The position numbers were made by a program, and so were the translations under genes. A stretch of 64,000 bases of DNA from Haliclona indistincta. Its lineage: Eukaryota; Porifera; Demospongiae; Haplosclerida; Chalinidae. This document shows positions 17,841 to 28,110 of the stretch, in pieces (within the stretch, counting starts at the first letter, position 1; each line of letters starts with the position of its first letter). The notes beneath the pieces are model-generated. The model was not told the DNA's origin. It did not search any database and worked only from the letters and a program-made list of their open reading frames with translations. The stretch spans positions 7,755,047-7,819,046 of the forward strand of contig OZ024786.1 of assembly GCA_964017065.1 (NCBI GenBank), read 5' to 3'.

Positions 17841-18409
17841 GTCCGTCCATACCGAAAGCTCTCGTTGTGTCACTGAATCAGGTAGTGTTGGTAGCTATAG
17901 AACACAATAAAACAACACATTATATGAACCATACAATACTACATGACTATAGTGTTACTGCTCCGTAAATAAATATAGTGATCTCATCCTTTTTCCATCT
18001 TGAGAGTGGGTCCCCCTATGTGGAGTCCCTATGTAGTCCCTTATAAAATTTAGTTGGTTTAGTTACCATCGGTTTTATGTACACCTTCCCTACTGTTTTA
18101 CTATCTCACCTTATTCTGTGCAGAACAGATTTCTGCATCTTCACTAGTGATGTCTCTCTGTAGTGGCCGAAGAATGTTCGCGATCGACCATTGATTCACT
18201 CACTCACAACCCTGATGGTCGGCGATCGACTGTCGCCTGTCAGCTGCCACGTGTACTCGCTCTGTAGGCGGAGCTCACAGGCATGCGCATTGCGTAGGCG
18301 AGCTAAACATTGGCAACATCAACAACATTAATATATTGATTTTGATTTTAATATAATTATTGATTTTAAAAAATAAAAACAAAAACATTGGTACCAAGTA
18401 TTAGAGACA
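17841..18409. other. No gene recognised
   Basis: Nothing coding is supported. An AT-rich stretch with A-runs lies at 18330-18390. Confidence 0.4.
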
Positions 18410-18600
18410 TTATTGGAGATTTACTCCCGTTTCATCGAATTGTAACTTGCAAGATGATACAGAAGAAGAAGAAATAATACTAGCAGGTAAAGAATTCCAG
18501 ATTGAAATAATACGAGGAAAAAAAAGAATAAGAATTAGTATTAGCAAATGGACAAACATACTGAGTAGAACCACGAGTATTATAAACAGAACCAGATCAC
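18410..18600 (-). pseudogene. LINE (non-LTR) reverse transcriptase tail
   Basis: The reading FFPRIISIWNSLPASII, preceded in another frame by a TRG...Y block, matches the C-terminal (Y/F)FPRxxxxWNSLP motif found at the end of many non-LTR retrotransposon ORF2 proteins. Only about 60 codons remain, as expected for a 5'-truncated copy. Confidence 0.65.
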
Positions 18601-18683
18601 TACCTAGGCTAATAATAAAATATTGATTAACTTGTAGAAATAGAGCAGCAAAACGTGGTACATGACAAGTCAGCAAACGATAT

Positions 18684-19172
18684 TCATATTAAGCATCCCA
18701 ATTCTTCGTGCAGACTTTCAGAGCAAAGTTTTGTACTCCCTCGAAATTGGAATATGTAGTTGTTCTTATTCTGTCCGCAAAAGTTGTCAGCATGTAGATG
18801 GACCCTTTTCTCGCCAAGTCTATGTACAGCGAAGTGATGGTGTAGCAGACTAATAATGGAGTTGGCGCCCTTACCGATAGACATTGCTTCATCTGTCAGG
18901 TAGTTTTTTGTCTTGGTATCTGCTCACACACAACTCCGAATGTCCCACATTTTCTAGGCGTCAGGAAGTAAAAAAGGCCAAGGCTGGAAGTGATCTGCTG
19001 GATAATGCACTTGTTGTGCCGTATCGAAACTGTAGTGAGCAGTTACGTCGGCTGAACATGGAGGCTGTTCGGCACCTGGCTGCGGAGGTACAAAATTGCC
19101 ATCGTGTTGGAAGAATTCTCGTACTTCCTCTTTAGAGCTCTTGCACACGCTCCAGTACAATGACCTCTCCAT
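18684..19172 (-). pseudogene. DNA-transposon protein fragment (HADNxxGQNKNN family)
   Basis: Blocks in order on the minus strand: SKEEVREFFQHDGNFVPPQP; AHYSFDTAQQVHYPAD; GLFYFLTPRKCGTFGV (other frame); LTDEAMSIGKGANSIIS; LHLHADNFCGQNKNN. The order and spacing fit a widespread uncharacterised transposon-type family with a DDE-like ADNCxGQNKNN block (recalled). At least two frame changes break it. The VGHTHED part typical of the same family occurs separately at 34685-34918. Confidence 0.6.
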
Positions 19173-19420
19173 TGTAGAACGTCTCAGGTGCTCCTCTGCT
19201 TCCTTTAGAATCTACATGGATTTGTTGTGATTGAACAGTACATGTCTTTTATACCTGTGTCTTTAGTCAGTGTCAGAGGCACTGGACTGTCTTTGGTCAG
19301 TCTCAACACCGCCTCAAGCTTGTCAATTGCTCCGGTCAGCTTCTCCATCATCTGCAATGACTATAATAAGTGAAATGACTTACTGTATAAACATTCAACT
19401 GTCTTGCTTGAAGATTTTTT

Positions 19421-19753
19421 CTACTTTATCTTATGCTCCATCATCTCTTCTTCCTTTTCTAACGTCTGTTCCTCTTCTAGTCTTCGTTTATCACCTCCTG
19501 CTTGATGAATGATACATTCGCTATGTCTTTGCTGATTTCTATGAACACCGGTGGCCAGCCCAATCTTTATCAACGTCAGCTTTCCATTGGGCTGTTCGTT
19601 AGAGTATTTCAGCCTTGCTTTGATCATAAAACGTGAACATAAAACGTTGAACGTACCACTACCGCATTTTTTTCTATAGGCTACTGTGTTGTATATATTT
19701 TTTACAATACAATCTGACCTATTTTTACCCAGGGTTTCGTCTTTAGGAAACAT
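19421..19753 (-). CDS. C-terminal coding part of the repeat unit, copy 1
   Basis: A 110-codon frame ends in a charged coiled-coil-like tail (DKRRLEEEQTLEKEEEMMEH) after a block IKARLKYSNEQPNGKLTLIK. The copy at 59393-59599 keeps this frame with a few substitutions. A related tail (KRRLEEKKMLEEEEKMIE) is found at 58560-58746. Function unknown; such tails occur in transposon accessory proteins. Confidence 0.45.
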   Translation of the reverse strand: MFPKDETLGKNRSDCIVKNIYNTVAYRKKCGSGTFNVLCSRFMIKARLKYSNEQPNGKLTLIKIGLATGVHRNQQRHSECIIHQAGGDKRRLEEEQTLEKEEEMMEHKIK

Positions 19754-20350
19754 GATTCAGGAAGTGTGCACAGGTATTGACTTGCTTGTGTAAAATCAAT
19801 TTTCACATTTACCAATTCAAAACCTTCCTGAAATCAAGGAACGCCAAGAGCACAGTGCACCAATTTTGTCCTTGTCATTTGTTAGGTTAGCACCGTGAGA
19901 TACATATTACCTTGCTTTCTTTGTTTTTTCTTTATGATAGGCAAATTTGATCACTATTCCTAATTCCCAGTTCTCCTGAGATTCAGCCTAGGAATAAGTA
20001 CGGATATCTCCTAATTGCAACAGTCATGATTAAACAGTTGTAAAAGCAATAATTTTGATTATAACAGAAGTAGGCGTGGTTGTACAAATGTTGGTTCCAC
20101 TAAACACGTTAATTTTTATTTTATAGTGGGAAATTCTAAATCCATTGATATTTTTATATTATAGGGGTTGCTTTACGGTGTCCACATCTATTGAGACTCT
20201 GAGGTCTTCTTGCATAAATAACTGCAAGCCGCAAATACAACCGAAATGAAGATATTTTGACGGACTTTATTAAACCTGAAAACTTCGATGCAATTGCTAA
20301 ATATAGGTTATACCATGAAAAGTAGGGCAATACGGGATTTAAATCACCAC

Positions 20351-20409
20351 GGAAACCGATAGTATAGACGACCCGAGCGCGTAGCACGAGGGCGTCTATT
20401 TCGGTTTCC
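20351..20409. repeat. CGAG-type hairpin, repeat copy 1
   Basis: The arms ggaaaccga...tatagacg and cgtctatttcggtttcc pair. The inner part ccgagcgc-gta-gcacgagg has CGAG facing CGAG and a GTA triloop, with one C-A mismatch in the inner stem. It lies just outside the last recognised exon of the repeat unit. Confidence 0.75.
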
Positions 20410-20451
20410 AAGATGTAGGATGTAGGAAGATCGGCAGAATAATGTTAGCTG

Positions 20452-20883
20452 TCAGCTAATGTGGGTTGTCCATGGCAAGCACGGGTCATCCTTCATGGCT
20501 AAGCCATGGTCTGGTGGAATCTCGACATCGAAGTTAACCTCCTTGATCAACTGTTTTCTCTCATCTCTTGCCATCAACTGTATCTCTCTCTGTAGCTGCA
20601 CAATGGAGTCATCCTTGCTGACTGTCTTCCTCAGATTTGCTATGTCATGACTACATTGTACTGCATTGTTCTGCACAGACTTTGGATTGATTGTATGTAA
20701 AGTGACGAGGCTTAGGTTATGATTTCGTCTCTTGCTTTAGCAGTTAGCACCTTTTGCTCTATGCAGCGCATGGTGTGTGCAGAGAATTGTGTTGGAATAG
20801 CTATGTCATAAGCCCAAGAGCCACTTTCAGTAGCAGGTGTGTTTCTTCTCATCACAGCCTTGTGACATAGAATTTTCCTACAG
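20452..20883 (-). pseudogene. Transposon-like gene exons, repeat copy 1
   Basis: The right exon reads KILCHKAVMRRN then SGSWAYDIAIPTQFSAHTMR then CIEQKVLTAKARDEII. The left part reads CSHDIANLRKTVSKDD, QREIQLMARDERKQLI and IPPDHGLAMKDD. Between them a one-base shift or an unrecognised splice is needed, and the same break is present in copy 2. The SHxMRCxEQKVL and IPxxxGLAMKxD blocks occur in uncharacterised sponge and cnidarian transposon proteins (recalled). In copy 2 a 9-bp in-frame insertion lengthens the first exon. Confidence 0.5.
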
Positions 20884-21299
20884 AAAGATTATTGTGAGTA
20901 TACCCATGGGCGTGTAATAATGTGAATACAGGGTTATATTATAATTATAGTCAATATTTCATTTAATTATAGTCCATGTTTCAAAACGTCCTCCCACCAT
21001 TGGTCAGGCGAGAATCATTGTCCAAGTTCCTCTACAATGCTTCAGATCTCAGTCATAGCAGTAGCGTGCCATGGTTGCTTGGCTTCTTTTAATTCACTCT
21101 TTCCCCTTCGGACTCAGCTTTTCGGGTTGGTCTTTGGATGGCTCAGTTTGTTGCATCACTTCGCCATCAATTCAGTCCCAATGATCTTCCTATGTTCCAG
21201 TGGTCAATCCACCGCTTTCCAATAGCCCATGCACAACTTTCCCGGGTCTTCTTATCTCTAGCATATCTACAATTTCGCTATTTGCCCAACTATTACGTG

Positions 21300-21790
21300 A
21301 TCACAAGAAAATAATTTATTTTAATTCAAGAAGGCAATCATAAATTCAACATAGAAGGAAATCATAGGAAAACATAAGAATCATGTAGGTATATAGCAGT
21401 GTCAATATTCCCATTGTTTCTGTTGTCATGGTAGGGTCAGACAAATAAAATGATGCTTTCCCTGTTTGTTCATATGAGGGCAGTGGAATCGTTTGATGTC
21501 GCAGATAGAGCATCGAGATACTGAGTTTTGAAGATAATAGAATTCTTTTCCTTCATCCATACTAAATACCTCCTTTGTGACATGGTCTTCACACAGAGCA
21601 ATCACTTTTCCCTCGTCTGTTTCGAATAATTTAGTTTACACTTTGAACTCCTTAAGATCAACTTACTAGAAAACTTTGAAGGTTCTGCATGATACTGACA
21701 ACTACTAAAAAGCCAGTTAACATAACCACACTCACTAGACAGTACTAGTCTTGCTGGCGCTACTGTTATGATTTCTTTTGTCACTTGTAG
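21300..21790 (-). pseudogene. Third block of the repeat unit, copy 1
   Basis: It matches 57965-58380 and 62690-63100. On the minus strand the most complete copy (58052-58327) is open for 91 codons (IALCEDHVTNEISC...). Here a 29-bp gap relative to the other copies breaks the frame. Confidence 0.5.
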
Positions 21791-21949
21791 TAGGATAATA
21801 GGCTCTGTCCGTAGGCGATGGCATAGGATGTACTTTTAAGATGATGCCTTAAAGCCCTTTGAATTTCACTGGCATTTGTGACACCATCCAGTAACTGCTC
21901 CTCGATTTTGTGTAAAATAAGGTGATGCGGTTATTGTATAATAACTTGT

Positions 21950-22093
21950 TAGACCCTGTCGACATACAATGGAGTAATCTTTTATTGAGCACATGGACAG
22001 AATCAAAATTGGATTTACGTCATGTTCGGTTAAATAGAGTCATGGTTAAATAGAGTCATGGTTAAATAGAGTCATGGTTATAAAGTTCCAACA
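21950..22093 (-). repeat. 3' LTR (partial definition) of the BEL element
   Basis: On the minus strand, sequence after the last stop of pol gives a purine-rich stretch (cgggtggag) and then tgttggaactttataacc at 22093, a typical LTR start. The other end could not be fixed because no second LTR was found. Three 16-bp units (ggttaaatagagtcat) lie at 22028-22075. Confidence 0.5.
22028..22075. repeat. 16-bp x 3 tandem repeat in the BEL LTR
   Basis: ggttaaatagagtcat is repeated exactly at 22028, 22044 and 22060, followed by a partial fourth unit. It lies in the part expected to be the LTR U3, where promoter repeats are common. Confidence 0.9.
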
Positions 22094-22118
22094 CTCCACC
22101 CGTTGAATGTGACACAGT

Positions 22119-25100
22119 TCAGCTTCTTGACAGTTCATCGTTCAACAGTTCAGCAATTCGAATCTTAGCCCTCTCTGCTGCCCGTCGTCTTGGATGAGGA
22201 GATGTAGCGGGTTCACGATCTCGGTCCTGAACGTTATGTGTGATTTCATGGTCAACGACGGCTGTTTGATCACGTGGGGTCGATTGCACCTCGAGTGAGT
22301 GAAGGTGTTGCACTGGCCGTCTAATCACAGTTGGTCGTCCACCCTTGGAACAGACACGTACTTCCGCGCTTCTGACCCTTCCGTCTGAACTTACGATGAC
22401 CTTCTCTATCTTGCCCAACCTCCAGAAATTTCTGGGAACTCCCTCTTCAAAGATGGTGACTATTTTGCCTTCAGTGATAGGATTACTTTGCTGTGGTTTG
22501 GACCTTTGCAGAAGGGTTCGATGCATCTCTCTTAATTCCTGTAGATATTCTTTCCTCCAACGAGACCAAAACCGATCACAAATTGCTACGACATACCTCA
22601 TACGTTTAGTCAAGCCTTCCGTTGATTGTTCATAATCTGGATCGGATTCATCCACATCAGCTGAATCGGGTAGTGATAGTATCCTGTATCCAAGCATTAA
22701 GTGAGAGGGTGTAACCGGTTCCTCTAAATCGTCTGCATTAATGTACGTAAGTGGTCTGCAATTGAGTACTGCCTCAATTTCTGTTACTACGGTGACGAGC
22801 TGATCATAAGAAAGACTTGTACGGCCGAGCGTCTTCTTGAGATAACGTTTGGTACATCCAATCAGTCTCTCAAAGAACCCCCCCCACCACGGGGCCTTCT
22901 CAAGGTTGAAGGACCACTTCACATTAAGATCCGAGAGATGGGTTTGTACTCCATGATCACTAGTGATGTCTTTGATTATTTTTGAAGCTGCTTTGAACGT
23001 TTTAGCATTATCGGACACCATCAGACTAGGTACTCCACGTCTGCTTGTAAATCGACGAAAACTGTGGAGAAATGTTATTGCGTTCAGATCTGGGACTACC
23101 TCAAGATGAACCGCCCTGGTTGTGCTACACGTGTACAGACACAACCAGACCTTAGATGCACTTTGTACGTACATGGGACCCGCAAAATCAACTCCAGTAC
23201 TTTGGAAGGGGCGTGATCTTGTCACACGGAACTCTGGTAGTGCAGGGGGTGGGACTTGTCTATAAGGTGGTCCTTCTAGCCGTCGACAAGTTACACACCT
23301 ATATATTAACTTACGGACATATTGTCTCCCACGCACAGTCCAGTAGTTTGAGCGGAATTCAGTTAGTGTTTCTCTTACACCGTTATGCATCACGCGTTGG
23401 TGGGCGTCCATCACTAAAAGATAAGTGATGTGATGTTCCTTGGGAAGAAATATCGGTTGTTGAGCAGATAAGGTGAGGTCCGATCGTTGCATTCTTCCGC
23501 CGCATCTCCACAAGCCACTTTCATCTAGGGACAAGTCTAGCTGGCGTTTCCACAATGTGAATTTGCGTTCTCCTGTCAGTATGGATTGAGCATGTCTTAA
23601 CCACAATAACTTGGCCTTGGTGATGTGAACTGTGGCCTCCACCATTCCTTGGTTAAACCGCTTGACCTTCAATAAGTGAATAAATGAGAGGATAAGTGCT
23701 GTTACTCTAACCAATCGACCAAACGAACTGAATCTCTCACAGTCAACTACCTGGTTCACATGGATGGAAATCCCACTTCTTTCTGTTGCTAGTAGTACGT
23801 GAAGATTCATTGATGACTTCTTTATCTCCTTCAAACACTCTTGTGGAAGTTGTGGCACCGTCGCCTCGGTTTCATCACTGTTGAGTTGTTGGTAAAGCCA
23901 TTCAGGTCCCTTAAGCCAAAGCGGATTTTGTTTTAATTCAGACACAGAGGTACCTCTTGAAGGTAAATCAGCAGGATTGTCGACTCCACTGCAGTGTCTC
24001 CAATGTTCTATGGGTACAGCTTTGCGGATGCTCCTGACTCTGTTTTCCACAAATTGTCTCCATTCTTGAGTACGTCCTTTTATCCAACATAAAGCAACCT
24101 TGGAGTCGCTAAAGCAGACAGGATCCTCTAGTGTTAGTTCAGAGTCAAGAGCCTCTCGTACTGTCACAATGATTTTGGACAACAGCAAGGCTGACAACAA
24201 CTCTAACCTTGGGATGGTTAGTTTCTTCAATGGGGCTACTCTGGTTTTGGCAACAAGGAATCTGACTGAGACTCTGTTGTCATTCTCTGCTCGGAGGTAT
24301 ACCACAGCTGCGTAAGCTTGAGATGAAGCATCACAAAATCCAACTAGCCTTGTATTCACCATTGTGGAAGACGTGTCGTGGAAGTAATATCGAGGTACCC
24401 GTATTGTCTCAGCATTCTTTAGTGTTGAACAAAGATGCTCCCACTGCTGAAGTAGTTCCCCAGACAACGGTCGGTCCCACTCTACCTTCGTTTCACAAAG
24501 ACGTTGGAAAAAGATTTTGAATGAGATTGTTATTGGAGACATGATTCCGAGAGGATCAAAGAACCTAGCTGCTAGGCCCACAACATTTCGTTTGGTTGGC
24601 TGACATTGCACCATGTGTTGATGGACTTCACCAATGTTGAACAGAAACACATCATCTTCATAGTTCCATTGCAAGCCAAGCAGTTTATGTACTCCAGTTT
24701 GAGCACAGTTTTTTTGTCCAAGAGAATCCTTGGCGTACGATTGGTCCTCCTCGCTGACTACGTCTTGAGCAACAGTGGGCGCAGAGGACCGTTCATTGGT
24801 TGTTATTCGTTCCCTGAGACCTGATGAGTTTGTGACAAACTTTCTTAACCGAAAGCCAGCCTCAGCCAAACGAAGTTTGGATTTCAAGTAGAGCTCATAA
24901 GTGTCACTTTCGTTGTCTGTTCCAGAACTTACATCATCCACATAAATCGAGGAGAGGAATTTGTCAACAAATCCTGGATCTTCAGACTTGTATTTCTGCA
25001 TGTGATGGTTGATGGTCGCATTCAATAGGAACGGACTAGATCTCACTCCAAAGACAACGCGTGTGAAACGAAGTATTAAGATTGGTGATGTGCCATCTGC

Positions 25101-27692
25101 CACGTCCTTCACCCAGAGGAATCTCAGGTAGTCTCGATCCGTGGGTTCGATTCTAACCATTAAAAATGCCTTCTCTATGTCTCCAGCAATTGCCACTCTG
25201 TGTACTCGAAACCGTAACAATATGTCTAATATAGACTGTCCAAAACTGGGACCTGTGTACAGACAATCGTTAAGTGATGCTCCACCTGTCCTTGCCGAGG
25301 CGTCATAAACGATTCTTATTTTGGAAGTAGTCTTGTCCTGACGTATAACAGGGTGGTGTGGCATAAAGTGAACGGCCTCTCCAGTGTGTTCTGTGTTCTC
25401 AACTTGTTCCACAATGCCTCTGTTTAGCTGATCTTGAATTATGGCATTGTATTCCGTAAGTAGGTCTTTATTCTGTCTCAAACGTCTCAATAGTCCCATG
25501 AGTCTTTTTTGACACAGCTCGAGGTTGTCGGACAAAGGCGGATGGTCATCCTTCCAGGGTAAGTAGACTTGGTAGTGATCCCCAGTAAAGCGGATCGTTT
25601 GCGTGAATTCTCTGTATACTGATGATTCTTTTCCTGTGATTCCTAGGGTGTCCAGATCCCAGAATCGCTTGAGTGTGTCATCAAGGCTGTCATCGGACGG
25701 TAAGGTGTCAATCTTGAGAGTGCTAGTAGTGCAGAGGGTGAGGTTTACCAGAGATGTCTCGTGCTCAACTGGTCCTGAGAGCACCCATCCGACCCTTGTG
25801 TGTACAGCTAATGGTCCTTGTTTGCCTCTACGCACTCTTCCTGTCACCAAACTCCAATAATGATCAGAGCCAACTAGTAGATCCACCTCTAGGTAGTCAG
25901 ATGCATTGGCAGAGTCAGCGAGGTCAAGGTTAGCCAGATGCTCATAGTCCTGGCATTCCATGATAGGCTGTGATGACAATGGTTCACATATGAAAGGTAC
26001 CACTAAAGCTTGTATCTTCAATAGCTCACCATCCAAGGTCTTTAGGCCGAATTCCACCACGTCACACTTGGAAGTCGTTGCGGATTTAGTGGCGAATGTC
26101 TTGATAAGCAGACTTTCTTGTCGCAGGGTGGTTAATTTGAGAATTCTCTGTACTCGTTGTGTAACATACGTTCTCTGGCTGCCAGTGTCCATTATTGATC
26201 GTGTGATGATGGAGTCTCTCTGATCTCTACTCAGGTTAGACAACTGGACCTTTGCAGTCTGGAGTAATACTGTGGACTGTACACCTACAAACATGTTGGT
26301 GGTGTTATTCGTGGGAGCAGAATTTTTTGGTGCTGGGGGAAATTGATTTACTTGTGCTCGATCAGGAGGATGTCCTGTAGGTGTAGGGTGGGAACAGATG
26401 GAAGTGTGGTGTCGCCCATGACAATTAAGACAGCTGTTTTGTGACCGGCAGTTACGACTTATGTGGTTCTTCCTTAGACAGACATAGCATCTTCCTGACT
26501 TTTTTAGCACATCTTTCCTGGCGGTAGAATCTGCGAATGTAGGGCATTCGAGTGATTTGTGGGCTTGGTTACAGAACACACAGTCTGTAGCTTCATTGCT
26601 GCCAGTCAGGAGGTTCAAGGCGGAAGGTGGTGGTGTTCTTTTGACAGGGTTTGTTCCTCTCTGACTAGAGGCAAGTCCTAGTGACCTCTCTCGTGCTCTC
26701 AATTCACGTGATACAATACTCATAACTTCCTCGGCTCTCCACATATCAGCGATCAACTCTCGGCTGACAATAATCCTAATTTCAGGTGGCAGCTTGTTCA
26801 TTACAATGGATGTGAGGAGAGACCCATATGAATCAGTGGACACTCCCAAGGCACGAAGACCTCTTACATTTGCCTCCACGGAGTCGTAGAGGTGTCGTAG
26901 GCCTTTAAGGTCATGATGAGACGTAACTGATGGAAGCTGAAGAAGAGAATTCATGTGTTCGTTCACGATCAACTGCGCATTGCCGAATCTCTGTTGCAGT
27001 GTATGAATGGCTTCTTCATAATTTGCTGAACTCAATGTCAGACCGGCTATAGCGTCAGCAGCTGCTCCTTCTAGAAGGGAGTGTAGGTAGATAAATTTAT
27101 CAATGTCAGATAAAGTTGAGTTGTTGTGGACTGCAGACCTGTAGGTGTCCCAAAACGTTACCCATTTGGTCAAATCACCATCGTAATTCTTCATGGAAAT
27201 CTTTGGAAGTTTGACCTGAGTATGACAGCTGAAGCTGGGTTCTGGTCTGCATTGAAAGGTAGCTGTTGGACCAACAAAGCCAAAATGGTTTGTGACAGTA
27301 TCGGCATGAGAGACAGCGCCAGTGGTGTTAGCCAATTGAAAGATTGACTGAGGTGAAGCACCAGTGCCAGGTGACGAGACAGCAGGACGTGGTAGTGTTG
27401 TGCCAGTAGTATAGGAAATAGTAGGATCGTGCAAGGTGCCAGTATTATGTAGCGGGATAGTAGCGTGTGGTAGAGTCGCACTTGCACTGTAAGAGATGGT
27501 TGGGCTATGCACCGCACTAGTACCAGATAACAGACCAGAAGGATGGGTTAGAGTTGTGCCAGTACAGCAAGAAATGGTTGGACTATGCAAGACACCAGTG
27601 CCAGGTAATAATGATACCGTAGGGTGAGTTGGTGGTGAACCAGTGTCATAAGGAGTGATAGGACGAGATAAAGCGCCAGTACCGGACAACAA
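22119..27692 (-). CDS. pol: BEL/Pao gag-pol (main part)
   Basis: This frame of 1857 codons is open back to about 27837. Domains: Ser/Thr/Pro repeats (1-140); gag-like DUF1759-type region (158-340); zinc knuckles CYVCLRKNHISRNC (402-415) and CLNCHGRHHTSIC (421-433); aspartic protease MDTGS (501-505); reverse transcriptase with YVDD (917-920); RNase H (D1121, E1164, D1196); integrase zinc-binding H1431, H1436, C1466, C1469; integrase core D1502, D1561, E1608 with the BEL-type WWGGxFERL; and a C-terminal DUF5641-type domain (about 1700-1800). The predicted start codon is TTG, so the true start lies upstream in the broken frame at 27713-28822. No internal stop interrupts the enzymes. Confidence 0.92.
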   Translation of the reverse strand: MLSGTGALSRPITPYDTGSPPTHPTVSLLPGTGVLHSPTISCCTGTTLTHPSGLLSGTSAVHSPTISYSASATLPHATIPLHNTGTLHDPTISYTTGTTLPRPAVSSPGTGASPQSIFQLANTTGAVSHADTVTNHFGFVGPTATFQCRPEPSFSCHTQVKLPKISMKNYDGDLTKWVTFWDTYRSAVHNNSTLSDIDKFIYLHSLLEGAAADAIAGLTLSSANYEEAIHTLQQRFGNAQLIVNEHMNSLLQLPSVTSHHDLKGLRHLYDSVEANVRGLRALGVSTDSYGSLLTSIVMNKLPPEIRIIVSRELIADMWRAEEVMSIVSRELRARERSLGLASSQRGTNPVKRTPPPSALNLLTGSNEATDCVFCNQAHKSLECPTFADSTARKDVLKKSGRCYVCLRKNHISRNCRSQNSCLNCHGRHHTSICSHPTPTGHPPDRAQVNQFPPAPKNSAPTNNTTNMFVGVQSTVLLQTAKVQLSNLSRDQRDSIITRSIMDTGSQRTYVTQRVQRILKLTTLRQESLLIKTFATKSATTSKCDVVEFGLKTLDGELLKIQALVVPFICEPLSSQPIMECQDYEHLANLDLADSANASDYLEVDLLVGSDHYWSLVTGRVRRGKQGPLAVHTRVGWVLSGPVEHETSLVNLTLCTTSTLKIDTLPSDDSLDDTLKRFWDLDTLGITGKESSVYREFTQTIRFTGDHYQVYLPWKDDHPPLSDNLELCQKRLMGLLRRLRQNKDLLTEYNAIIQDQLNRGIVEQVENTEHTGEAVHFMPHHPVIRQDKTTSKIRIVYDASARTGGASLNDCLYTGPSFGQSILDILLRFRVHRVAIAGDIEKAFLMVRIEPTDRDYLRFLWVKDVADGTSPILILRFTRVVFGVRSSPFLLNATINHHMQKYKSEDPGFVDKFLSSIYVDDVSSGTDNESDTYELYLKSKLRLAEAGFRLRKFVTNSSGLRERITTNERSSAPTVAQDVVSEEDQSYAKDSLGQKNCAQTGVHKLLGLQWNYEDDVFLFNIGEVHQHMVQCQPTKRNVVGLAARFFDPLGIMSPITISFKIFFQRLCETKVEWDRPLSGELLQQWEHLCSTLKNAETIRVPRYYFHDTSSTMVNTRLVGFCDASSQAYAAVVYLRAENDNRVSVRFLVAKTRVAPLKKLTIPRLELLSALLLSKIIVTVREALDSELTLEDPVCFSDSKVALCWIKGRTQEWRQFVENRVRSIRKAVPIEHWRHCSGVDNPADLPSRGTSVSELKQNPLWLKGPEWLYQQLNSDETEATVPQLPQECLKEIKKSSMNLHVLLATERSGISIHVNQVVDCERFSSFGRLVRVTALILSFIHLLKVKRFNQGMVEATVHITKAKLLWLRHAQSILTGERKFTLWKRQLDLSLDESGLWRCGGRMQRSDLTLSAQQPIFLPKEHHITYLLVMDAHQRVMHNGVRETLTEFRSNYWTVRGRQYVRKLIYRCVTCRRLEGPPYRQVPPPALPEFRVTRSRPFQSTGVDFAGPMYVQSASKVWLCLYTCSTTRAVHLEVVPDLNAITFLHSFRRFTSRRGVPSLMVSDNAKTFKAASKIIKDITSDHGVQTHLSDLNVKWSFNLEKAPWWGGFFERLIGCTKRYLKKTLGRTSLSYDQLVTVVTEIEAVLNCRPLTYINADDLEEPVTPSHLMLGYRILSLPDSADVDESDPDYEQSTEGLTKRMRYVVAICDRFWSRWRKEYLQELREMHRTLLQRSKPQQSNPITEGKIVTIFEEGVPRNFWRLGKIEKVIVSSDGRVRSAEVRVCSKGGRPTVIRRPVQHLHSLEVQSTPRDQTAVVDHEITHNVQDRDREPATSPHPRRRAAERAKIRIAELLNDELSRS

Positions 27693-28110
27693 GACGGTGG
27701 GATAAGGTTGAGTTATAGGATGATGTAGAGACGCGCCAGTGTCGTAAGACTTGATAGGGTGAGATAAAGTACCAATATCAGGTAGCGGGATTGTAGAGTG
27801 CGGTAGAGTCGCACTTGCGCTGTTATGGTTGGACTATACAAGACACTTGTGCCAGGTAATGATACACTAGGGTGAGTTGATGGAGAGCCAGTGCCATAAG
27901 GGGTGATGGGACGAGATAAAGCGCCAGTACCGGATAACGGGTGGTGCATGGGATAAGATTGAGTTGTAGGATGAGGTAGAGACGCGCCAGTGTCGTAAGA
28001 GGTGATAGGGTGAGAGAAAGCACCAGTGTAAGATAACGTGGCGGCAGGATAAGTATGGGTTACCGTGCTGGGTGGGACTGTAGAATAGAGTGGGGTGCTA
28101 GAGTCGAGTA
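27340..28110 (-). repeat. Ser/Thr/Pro-rich tandem repeats in BEL gag
   Basis: Imperfect units of about 26 codons (variants of GTGxLxSPTISxxTGTTLxHP) are repeated several times. The same region shows recurring gtgccagtac and gggtgag words on the + strand. Length changes here produced the 4-bp deletion that splits gag. Confidence 0.8.

Larger units (their letters stand above)
19373..21750. repeat. Large repeat unit, copy 1
   Basis: Three blocks (about 19373-20150, 20154-21260 and 21280-21750) recur in the same order and orientation at 59345-60118, 61540-62690 and 62690-63400, about 95 percent alike by eye. The last block has a third copy at 57960-58380. On the minus strand it carries exons of a transposon-like gene. 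No terminal inverted repeats or LTRs were found. Confidence 0.85.

Noticed and set aside
22119..27692. Several + strand ORFs (22345, 23156, 25603 and others).
   Set aside because: They are antisense shadows of the BEL pol frame and show no family motif.
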